Positions 1 through 7,353 of a stretch of DNA of 35,108 nucleotides are shown here, piece after piece. The position numbers and the translations under genes were made by a program. The notes beneath the pieces are model-generated. The model searched no databases. It was not told the DNA's origin and was given only the letters and a program-made list of their open reading frames with translations. Each line of letters begins with the position of its first letter. Positions within the stretch are counted from its first letter, which is position 1. This DNA comes from Gammaproteobacteria bacterium (GTDB taxonomy: Bacteria > Pseudomonadota > Gammaproteobacteria > Pseudomonadales > Azotimanducaceae), in contig REEU01000111.1 in NCBI GenBank assembly GCA_007694905.1, positions 1-35,108 on the forward strand, in the 5' to 3' direction.

Positions 1-22
1 GCGCTTGATTCGAGCGTTCTGC

Positions 23-133
23 CAGTGGGAGCGAAAGTCGGCCCGAAGGGTCGGCTTTGCGATCGCGGACTGCCGCCGGGTTCAGGCGCGACGCAGATCG
101 CGACGCCCGCTGCGCGGACGTCAGCTCCCACTG
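23..133. repeat. REPIN-like inverted repeat, copy A (GTGG head)
   Basis: The 111-bp element is bounded by cagtgggagc at 23-32 and its exact reverse complement gctcccactg at 124-133. The interior holds two imperfect palindromes pointing towards each other, each ending in a GCGAT-like motif. It aligns over almost its whole length with the copy at 11281-11389, and with the copies at 7210-7318 and 28835-28973 once those are reverse-complemented. It lies just beyond the 3' end of the bat operon, whose last stop is at 169. A GTGG or GTAG head followed by a hairpin, doubled in inverted orientation, is the published form of REP/REPIN elements. The assignment here rests on that form only. Confidence 0.8.
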
Positions 134-168
134 GGGCCTCGCGTCGGTCGTCGCGTTGCGCATGGGCG

Positions 169-1929
169 TCACCATGGCTGACCGGCTTCATCGGGATCGA
201 AACGGCCTTCACGCCGTCGCCGATCCGCCTCGTAGCGGAACTTGCGCTGCAGCAGGGCGCCAGGATCGTCGGCGATGCGCCGCAGCCACTGCTCGAGCGC
301 TTGATCCCGTTCGCGATCATTGACGAATGCATCCCGCTCGGTTTCGGCGCGTTGAGCAGGATCCGGCTCATTGTCTCGACCGCTCTGGGACTGTGGGTCC
401 TCCGTCTGCTCGCCCTCGCGTTGGGCACCTTCCTCACCCGGGCGGGGGTCCCGCTGGCCCGGCTCCGGCTCACCCTGCTCGCCGCGGCGCGACACCGCTG
501 AGCCTTCGTCGTCGTCCTGCCAGCTCGGATCATCCCGCTGGCTTGCTTGCTCGTTTTCAGCCGCGGGTCGATCCTGCTCAAGGATGCGGCGGACCAGGTC
601 GTGGTTGTGACGCGCATCCTCGAAGTCCGGGTCCAAGTCGAGGGCGGTTTTGAAGTGATCCAGCGCCTCCTCGAAACGTTCCGCTCGAGCCAGGGCCGTG
701 CCCCGGTTGTAGTGTGCGCGGGCGTCCTCTCCCGGAAAGGCGCGTGCGGCCTCATCGTAGCGTTCGCTTCGGTACAGCGCGGTGGCACGCCAATCCGGAT
801 CTTCGAAGCGTTCGGCGGCAATGTCCGGTTGACCGAAACGCAGGGCACCATGGGCCTGCTGGTCGGGGCGCTGGAAGAGATCACGCCACTCCACTGCGGC
901 CGCGTCAGGTGGCAGCAGGACTAAGACCAGTAGCGGAGCAGCGAGGACGCCCCGGCGGAATGCGAACAAGGCCAGCGGAATCAGCAGCAGGATCAGCCAG
1001 GGTCCGGCGTCCACCCAGAGCTCCAGCTCGCGCTGGCGCTCGGATGTCGCGCCGCGCCAGGGTGCCTGCGCCGTCAGCAGGTGCTCGAGATCGCTGCCAT
1101 CCGCTGTGAAGCGGGCATAGTTGCCGCCTGCATTGCGGGCCAGGCTGCGCAGCGCGTTCTCGTCGAGGCGGGCGATGACGACGTCACCATCGGACCGGAG
1201 GTAGCCGTCTCGGTTCAAAGCGTCCAGTGGAATCGGCGCGCCGGCCTCGGTGCCGACACCGAGAATCGACAGCGGATAGCGGTCGTCGACTTTCGCGAGC
1301 ACAGCTTGCGGATTCCGTACGCCATCCGTCAGGAGCAGAATGCGGCCGCGGGGAATGCCGGCATCGATGAACAGCTGATTCGCCTGCTCCACGGCGCGAT
1401 CCGGGCGATTGCCGAACAGCGGCATGATCCTGGGTTCCAGCGGTCCCAACAGATTAGAGATGGTGCGCGTATCGTCCGTGAGCGGAATGACCACGTGACT
1501 GTCGCCGGCGTACACCACGAATCCAGTTTCCCCCTCGCCGCGCTCGGCGAGAATGTCGTCGATCTTCAGCCGGGCACGGACAATGCGCGATGGACTGAGG
1601 TCGGCGGCGTACATGGACAGGGTCAGGTCGAGAATGATGACCATGGCATCCCCGCCGCGGGTCACCGGTTGGGGTCGTTGCTCCCAGCTCGGGCCGGCCA
1701 GCGCCAGTACGGTCAGCATCCAGGCGAGCAGCGCTCCGACCACCAGGTGGCGGCCGGTGCGCACCCAGCTGGACTCGACCAGCCATGGCGCCAGTTCCGG
1801 ATCCACGGTCCGGCGCCAGGCACTGTTCGCGAGGCGCCGGCGCAACAGCAGGAGTGCGACCAGCGCCAAAGGCAGCAGCGCCCAGAGCCACAGCGGCCGC
1901 AGGAAATGGAAGTCGGCCAGTGCCGCCAT
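169..1929 (-). CDS. Fused BatB/BatC-like VWA-TPR membrane protein
   Basis: A 586-aa last gene of a MoxR/Bat operon. Two membrane helices (about 12-29 and 62-79) precede a von Willebrand A domain (about 95-290). Further helices follow at 309-325 and 328-341, then a TPR-like region (about 375-440), a long acidic Glu/Gln/Asp-rich stretch (about 455-545), and a C-terminal block around WLRRIADDPG typical of BatC. The metal site is altered: the first motif is D101-L-T103-L-S105 rather than DxSxS, the later TDG is kept at 201-203, and the usual middle Thr is not evident. The start is the ATG at 1929 because it overlaps the batA stop as TGATG and has GGAGG six to seven bases upstream. An upstream in-frame extension to 2010 lies inside batA. 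BatB and BatC are separate proteins in many bacteria. A role in envelope or metal-related chaperoning with MoxR is inferred from the family. Confidence 0.9.
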   Translation of the reverse strand: MAALADFHFLRPLWLWALLPLALVALLLLRRRLANSAWRRTVDPELAPWLVESSWVRTGRHLVVGALLAWMLTVLALAGPSWEQRPQPVTRGGDAMVIILDLTLSMYAADLSPSRIVRARLKIDDILAERGEGETGFVVYAGDSHVVIPLTDDTRTISNLLGPLEPRIMPLFGNRPDRAVEQANQLFIDAGIPRGRILLLTDGVRNPQAVLAKVDDRYPLSILGVGTEAGAPIPLDALNRDGYLRSDGDVVIARLDENALRSLARNAGGNYARFTADGSDLEHLLTAQAPWRGATSERQRELELWVDAGPWLILLLIPLALFAFRRGVLAAPLLVLVLLPPDAAAVEWRDLFQRPDQQAHGALRFGQPDIAAERFEDPDWRATALYRSERYDEAARAFPGEDARAHYNRGTALARAERFEEALDHFKTALDLDPDFEDARHNHDLVRRILEQDRPAAENEQASQRDDPSWQDDDEGSAVSRRGEQGEPEPGQRDPRPGEEGAQREGEQTEDPQSQSGRDNEPDPAQRAETERDAFVNDRERDQALEQWLRRIADDPGALLQRKFRYEADRRRREGRFDPDEAGQPW

Positions 1930-2939
1930 CACCCGAACCTCCAGAGGCTGCGACCGCCATGGAGCAGCCCCAGCGCCAGGCTGGCAAAAAGGGCGACTCC
2001 AAGGGGCCATTGGAACAGCGAGCGCACGGGGCGCAGGATTTCGTCGGGACCGGGAACCGGCTCCAGCGCATTCAGACCGCGGTAGATCTCCAGCAGCTCC
2101 TCGCTGCGACGGGCGCGAAAGTACTGACCACCGGTGAGCTTCGCCACCTCGATCATGGTCTCTTCATCCATATCCGCAGAGGGGTTGACCATCTGTTCAC
2201 CAAAGGTACCGCCGTAGAACCTCTGCGCCTGCAGATCATCGGAGCCGAATCCGATGGTGTGTATGCGGACGCCAGCATGGATAGCCAGCTCCGCGGCCTT
2301 CAGCGGTTCAAGCTCGCCGGAGTTGTTGGCGCCGTCCGTCATCAGTACGAGGACGCGATTTTCTGCTGGTCGGTCGCGCAAATGCTTGACCGCGAGGCCG
2401 ATGCCGTCACCGATGGCAGTGCGGCCGCCGGCGATGCCCAGCGGCGTCTCCTGCATGAGCCGGTTGACCGTGTGCAGGTCGAAGGTCAGCGGTGCCTTCA
2501 GGTACGCATTGGTCCCGAACAGGATGAGTCCGACCCGGTCGCCGCTGCGCCGCTGGACGAAGTCGTCGAACACCACCTTCAGCACCTCCAGGCGCGTCGC
2601 AGGGCGACCGTTGAGCTGCATGTCATCGCGATTCATGGAACCGGACAGATCCACAGCGAGCATCAGGTCGCGGCCGGACACGGGTACCTCGATGGGATCG
2701 CCGATCAGCTCCGGGCGGGCGGCTGCCAGCAGCAGGGCGATCCACATCACCCATAGCAGCGCCAGCCGGACAGGGCGCGTGCGGTCGCCGCCGCTGCGCT
2801 TCGGGCCGAGGTCTGCAAACGGTACGAGATCCGGCACCCTGAGGGCAGCCTCTGCGCGGGCTGCGGGCCGCACGAGCCGGCGGAGCAGCCAGGGCAGCGG
2901 CAACAGCAGCAACAGCCACGGCCAGGCGAACTCTGGCAT
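1929..2939 (-). CDS. batA: BatA-like von Willebrand factor A domain protein
   Basis: A 336-aa membrane-anchored VWA protein. An N-terminal hydrophobic segment (about 6-20) and a second (about 58-74) lead into the VWA domain (about 92-285). A C-terminal helix (about 310-328) returns it to the membrane. The MIDAS metal site looks complete: D97-L-S99-G-S101, Thr174 in a GGRTAIG context, and Asp202 in TDG. This contrasts with the degenerate site in the next gene. The ATG at 2939 overlaps the TGA of the DUF4381 gene as TGATG, with GGAGGGG five bases upstream. In this operon type VWA proteins are thought to work with the MoxR ATPase on protein complexes at the periplasmic face. The exact client is unknown. 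Confidence 0.92.
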   Translation of the reverse strand: MPEFAWPWLLLLLPLPWLLRRLVRPAARAEAALRVPDLVPFADLGPKRSGGDRTRPVRLALLWVMWIALLLAAARPELIGDPIEVPVSGRDLMLAVDLSGSMNRDDMQLNGRPATRLEVLKVVFDDFVQRRSGDRVGLILFGTNAYLKAPLTFDLHTVNRLMQETPLGIAGGRTAIGDGIGLAVKHLRDRPAENRVLVLMTDGANNSGELEPLKAAELAIHAGVRIHTIGFGSDDLQAQRFYGGTFGEQMVNPSADMDEETMIEVAKLTGGQYFRARRSEELLEIYRGLNALEPVPGPDEILRPVRSLFQWPLGVALFASLALGLLHGGRSLWRFG

Positions 2940-3499
2940 CAGCGCCCCTCCGCAGTCATTTCCGGGGGGCCGTCCAGGTGGCGGTGCAGCCAGTTGCGGG
3001 CAAGCGCTGCGAGTGGTTCGGGTCGCAGGTCAGGTGCAGGTGCGTAGCGGGCATCTCCCAGAATGCGCCCCGGGCCCTGACTGAACGCGGCGGTGGCGCC
3101 GGTGCGGTCGAGAAAGTCGAGCCAGGCATCGCCGCTCAGCCGGGCGACGCGATGACGCGGATAGCGGGTGAGCGCAACCCGTTTCAGCAGGGCGGCGAGC
3201 GCGTCGGCCTGGACGGCGGGATCGCCGGCAGCCGTGGCGCGACGTTGCCAGGCGTCCAGTTCCGCGAACGCCTGCTGCACCGGGCGACGCCGGCGCTGGC
3301 GCCGCAGTGCCTGCAGTCCCGCCCAGGCCAGCACCAGCAGGAGCAGGAGGGCGAGCAGCCACCAGCCTGGAGCGGGTGGCCAGAATCCCGGTGCCGCGGG
3401 CTCGTGGATGTCGCGCAGGGTGTTGAGCAGATCCAGGGCACCTGGCGGAAGCGAATCGATGCTCCAGGGCTGCCAGATGTCACGCGGCGGGACGATCAT
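2939..3499 (-). CDS. DUF4381 family membrane protein of the Bat operon
   Basis: A 186-aa protein with one strong membrane helix (about 44-63), preceded by a Pro/Trp-rich segment and followed by a basic RRQRRRR stretch and a soluble domain. Position between DUF58 and BatA, size and topology match DUF4381, a family found almost only in these operons; its function is not established. The ATG at 3499 overlaps the DUF58 stop as ATGA and has AGGTGG five bases upstream. The open frame continues upstream to 4372, but that part is antiphase to DUF58 and is Arg/Pro/Ala-rich, so it is not coding. Translational coupling at both ends indicates co-expression with the rest of the operon. Confidence 0.88.
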   Translation of the reverse strand: MIVPPRDIWQPWSIDSLPPGALDLLNTLRDIHEPAAPGFWPPAPGWWLLALLLLLVLAWAGLQALRRQRRRRPVQQAFAELDAWQRRATAAGDPAVQADALAALLKRVALTRYPRHRVARLSGDAWLDFLDRTGATAAFSQGPGRILGDARYAPAPDLRPEPLAALARNWLHRHLDGPPEMTAEGR

Positions 3500-4488
3500 C
3501 GCAGCCACCTGCCCAGCTGCCAGGCCAGATCGTCTTCGGTCCCGAAGGCTCCAAGACGTCCCTTGGCCCGTCGCACCATGGCGCTGAGCTGCTCCGAGCG
3601 CGCCTGATGGCGGGCCTGCCACGCAGCGCGGGTAACCCGCGGCGCGGTGTCGAGCAGGCGTCGGCCGCGCCCGTCGCTGATGGGATAGATCGCCGCCGGC
3701 GGCAGTTCGCGTTCGAACGGGTCGGTCACGTGCAGCACCTCGAGGTCGCAGTGGCGTCCCAGCTGGAGCAGGTTGCGCGCCACCGGACCATCGTCCGTCA
3801 GCGCGTCCGCATCCGCAAAGTCGCTCAGGACCAGCACCCGGCTGCCGGGCCGTGCTACGCGGCGGGCCTGGGCCAGGGCATCGCCGAGCCGAAAACCGGT
3901 GTCTGCCTGGTCGCGCGGCGGCGCATCGGCATGGAAGCGCGCCGCGAGGCCGGCGCAGCTCTGCTCGAGATGGCGGAGGATGCGCAGCAGCGTGCGGCGG
4001 GAGTGTCGGGGCCGGTAGGCCTGGTGGTTGTCGGCATCGCGGACCAGGGCGCCGACGCGATCGCCATGATCGAAGGCCCGCCACATGAGCAGGGCGGCGA
4101 GCTCGGTGATGGCCACGGACTTCATGCGGCGCCGGGTACCGAAGAAGCTGCTCGGACCGAGATCCGCCACCACCAGGATGGGCCGTTCGCGTTCCTCCTG
4201 GAACAGCTTGGTGTGCGGTTGACCGGTGCGTGCCGTGACCCGCCAGTCGATATGGCGGACATCGTCGCCCGGTTCGTAGACGCGGACTTCCGCGAAGTCG
4301 ATGCCGCGCCCACGGAAGCGTGACTGCCGCGTGCCTGAGCGGGCCGCGCGCACGCGCTGGTGCCGTAGCCACTCCAGATGACGGGCACTGCCGCGCAGGG
4401 CGATGAGGGCCGGGAGATCCGGCGTTGCCCCGCGCAGACCAGGTGCGGCCGTCGGCAATGGAGCTGCAGCGCGCGCGGATACGTTCAT
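3496..4488 (-). CDS. DUF58 domain protein of the MoxR operon
   Basis: A 330-aa protein with the DUF58 signature at about 61-102: GRGIDFAEVRVYEPGDD, then HIDWRVTARTG and KLFQEERE. The C-terminal half has a VWA-like fold, with RPILVVADL near 102-110 and RVLVLSDFADAD further on. The N-terminal membrane helices seen in some DUF58 proteins are absent, so this is probably the short soluble form. The ATG at 4488 is four bases after the moxR stop; only a weak GGTGG lies upstream. It is the invariable partner of MoxR AAA+ ATPases in these clusters and probably an adaptor between the cytoplasmic ATPase and the membrane VWA proteins. That role is inferred. Confidence 0.92.
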   Translation of the reverse strand: MNVSARAAAPLPTAAPGLRGATPDLPALIALRGSARHLEWLRHQRVRAARSGTRQSRFRGRGIDFAEVRVYEPGDDVRHIDWRVTARTGQPHTKLFQEERERPILVVADLGPSSFFGTRRRMKSVAITELAALLMWRAFDHGDRVGALVRDADNHQAYRPRHSRRTLLRILRHLEQSCAGLAARFHADAPPRDQADTGFRLGDALAQARRVARPGSRVLVLSDFADADALTDDGPVARNLLQLGRHCDLEVLHVTDPFERELPPAAIYPISDGRGRRLLDTAPRVTRAAWQARHQARSEQLSAMVRRAKGRLGAFGTEDDLAWQLGRWLR

Positions 4489-4492
4489 GGGA

Positions 4493-5455
<963 letters not shown>

Positions 5456-5631
5456 GCATGGTACTCCTTGCGAGCCGGGTCGGTGACAAAGCGCGGTAGT
5501 GTAGAGCCTCGACGGCGCTCTCGCATGAGGCGACGGCTCAGGAAATCCGACCGCAGGCGGCGTTCCTGGTTCCCCGTGGGTAAAATGTCGACATGCGACG
5601 ACAATGCCGGTCGTGGCGACAGGGACGCAGC
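5456..5631. promoter_or_regulatory. Divergent intergenic region between moxR and the 132-aa gene
   Basis: This 176-bp gap must drive two genes in opposite directions. On the minus strand a TACACT -10 candidate (5498-5503) has a poor -35 (ATGCGA, 5521-5526) at 17-base spacing. On the plus strand TAAAAT at 5581-5586 is a possible -10 without a clear -35. The calls are weak and rest on hexamer likeness only. Confidence 0.25.
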
Positions 5632-6030
5632 ATGGCGCGCTACGCATTCTACGAGATTCGTTCGGCTCGCAACGACGACGCCGAGTCGGACGAAGCGGGT
5701 ACCCGACTGCACCGGCGCAGCTTCGCCTGCGCAGAACGGGACGATCTCACCCTGTTCGCTTGGCTGGGCCCGGACGCGGAGCTGGAGATGTTCCAGCTGC
5801 TGTTCCGGGAGCGCTTCGTGACCTGGTCGAAGCGTCGGGGCCTGGAGGTGGGCGTCACCAGCCGTCATGGCGCCAGTCCGTACGGTGACGTGCGGCAGCA
5901 GGGCGTTCGTTCCCTGCACGGCGCGGCCCGTGGCGGACCTGATGGCATCATCGCGGCGGCCAGAGATCTTCTCGCGTCTGCGGAGTTGCCACCCGACGTC
6001 GATGGCCCGATCCGCACGGCGCTCGGCTGA
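5632..6030 (+). CDS. Unrecognised 132-aa protein upstream of ddl
   Basis: I do not recognise this protein. It is soluble, has no signal or membrane segment, and starts with an aromatic MARYAFYEIRSARND stretch. A central WLGPDAELEMFQLLFRERF amphipathic region and a C-terminal helix-like segment (IIAAARDLLASAEL) follow. Third codon positions are strongly G/C, as in neighbouring genes, so it looks truly coding. I chose the ATG at 5632 because AGGGA lies about seven bases upstream. An in-frame ATG at 5593 would add 13 basic residues but sits next to a possible -10 element. It is followed after 103 bases by ddl in the same orientation. Function unknown. Confidence 0.65.
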   Translation: MARYAFYEIRSARNDDAESDEAGTRLHRRSFACAERDDLTLFAWLGPDAELEMFQLLFRERFVTWSKRRGLEVGVTSRHGASPYGDVRQQGVRSLHGAARGGPDGIIAAARDLLASAELPPDVDGPIRTALG

Positions 6031-6070
6031 TCCCGGGCGATGGCCCAGTGCGTTCCGGCGCAGCGAATCG

Positions 6071-6101
6071 TTACCGGATTCTGCGCCGCGCCCACTAGAA
6101 T
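6071..6101 (+). promoter_or_regulatory. Possible ddl promoter
   Basis: TAGAAT (6096-6101) is a good -10 match, 32 bases before the ddl ATG. TTACCG at 6071-6076 is a weak -35 at a long 19-base spacing. Sequence likeness only. Confidence 0.35.
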
Positions 6102-6133
6102 AGTCGCCACGCAAGCCCGTCCAGCGAGGATCC

Positions 6134-7144
6134 ATGTCCGAGTCCAACGTCCGCGTCGCCGTGCTGCAGGGAGGACCGTCTGCCGAGGCGGCCGTGAGCC
6201 GCGTGTCCGCCGGCGGAGTTGTCACAGCGCTCAGCGACCGGGTGGCGGCGGTGCAGTGCATCGAGCTCGACGCGGGAATCGTTGATGCCCTGCGCAGCTT
6301 TCGGCCGGATGTGGTGTTTCCCGCGCTGCATGGACCGCCCGGGGAGGACGGCACTGTCCAGGGCATGCTGGAAATGCTCGGCTACCCCTACGTGGGGAGC
6401 GGCGTCCGCGCCAGCGCATGCGCCATGGACAAGCTGGTGTCGAAACAGATCTTCCGCGCCGCAGGGCTACCGTTGGCGCGGGATGTGGTGGTGCGTGCGG
6501 ACGATGGTTTCGCTGCGGCGCTGGGACGCATCCATGACGATCTCGGTGAACGGGTTGTGGTCAAGCCGGTGCGACAGGGTTCAGCGCTGGGCGTGACGCT
6601 GGTGGACAACGTGCAGCAGTTGACCGGTGCCTTGGAACGGGCACTGGAGCTCGATGATGTCGTGCTGGTGGAGGAGCGGGTCGATGGCCGCGAGATCACC
6701 GTGGGTGTCCTGGACATTGTTGCTGCCGATGGCAGCGTGTCCTCGCGGCCACATCCGGTGATCGAGATCCTGACGCCGGCGGGGACCTGGTATGACTACC
6801 AGCATCGCTACACGCCGGGGCACAGCGAGCATGTGGTGCCGGCGGAGATGGTCCCGGACGTGGCGGCGGACCTTCAGCAGGTGGCGATGACAGCCCACGC
6901 CTGGCTCGGCTGTCGTGATCTGTCGCGGGCGGATTTCGTCGTCGCCAAGGACCGCTTCGTGCTGCTCGAGGTCAACAATCTGCCGGGCATGACGCCGACC
7001 AGCCTGTATCCGGACGGTGCGCTGTATCTTGGGTATGACTTTCCGGGGCTGATGGAGCTGCTGGTCCGCAACGCCCTGCGGCGCGGGCCGGATCTACGCC
7101 TTGAAACCGCCGCGCCGCTGGCCGGCGCCCGCCGGCAGGACTGA
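6134..7144 (+). CDS. ddl: D-alanine--D-alanine ligase
   Basis: A 336-aa ATP-grasp ligase that joins two D-alanines for peptidoglycan precursors in the cytoplasm. Visible hallmarks are GGPSAE with Glu18, HGPPGEDGTVQG at 66-77, Lys100 and Lys144 for nucleotide binding, Ser150 in QGSALGV, and Glu187. The DYQHRYTPG omega-loop follows near 221-229, with Tyr226 suggesting the D-Ala-D-Ala rather than the D-Ala-D-Lac type. Arg265/Asp267 and EVNNLPGMT (Glu279, Asn281) complete the site. The Lys that usually precedes the loop Tyr is Arg225 here. It is a little longer than the common ~305-aa DdlB and is not in a dcw cell-division cluster, so a second ddl may exist elsewhere. GAGGA precedes the ATG. Confidence 0.93.
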   Translation: MSESNVRVAVLQGGPSAEAAVSRVSAGGVVTALSDRVAAVQCIELDAGIVDALRSFRPDVVFPALHGPPGEDGTVQGMLEMLGYPYVGSGVRASACAMDKLVSKQIFRAAGLPLARDVVVRADDGFAAALGRIHDDLGERVVVKPVRQGSALGVTLVDNVQQLTGALERALELDDVVLVEERVDGREITVGVLDIVAADGSVSSRPHPVIEILTPAGTWYDYQHRYTPGHSEHVVPAEMVPDVAADLQQVAMTAHAWLGCRDLSRADFVVAKDRFVLLEVNNLPGMTPTSLYPDGALYLGYDFPGLMELLVRNALRRGPDLRLETAAPLAGARRQD

Positions 7145-7209
7145 CGCGCCGACCGTCCGCGCTCGCTGCCCGGAATCTCACTGGCGTAACGCGAGACTCG
7201 GGGATGGCG

Positions 7210-7318
7210 CAGTGGGAGCGCACGTCCGCACCGCGGGCGTGGCGATAGGCGTGACGCTTGAGGGCTGGATCAGTCCTCGATCGCGACGCCGCCCTGCGGG
7301 CGACGTCAGCTCCCACTG
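7210..7318. repeat. REPIN-like inverted repeat, copy B (reverse orientation)
   Basis: The 109-bp element has the same ends as copy A (cagtgggagc at 7210-7219, gctcccactg at 7309-7318). Its reverse complement aligns end to end with the 109-bp copy at 11281-11389. It fills the convergent gap between ddl (stop 7144) and rlmKL (stop 7354). Flanking it are near-identical direct repeats of 31 bp (7179-7209 and 7314-7344, about 25 of 31 bases equal), suggesting a former tandem duplication. Confidence 0.78.
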
Positions 7319-7353
7319 ACTTAACGCAAGACTCCGGGGCGGCGCGAGCGGCG

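Noticed and set aside
23-133. Insertion sequence or miniature IS with target duplication
   Set aside because: No transposase frame and no clear target-site duplication. Two inward GTGG-headed palindromes fit REPINs better.
2939-4372. A long 477-codon reading of the DUF4381 gene
   Set aside because: The first 290 codons lie in another frame of DUF58 and are Arg/Pro/Ala-rich. The coupled ATG at 3499 with a ribosome site is the real start.
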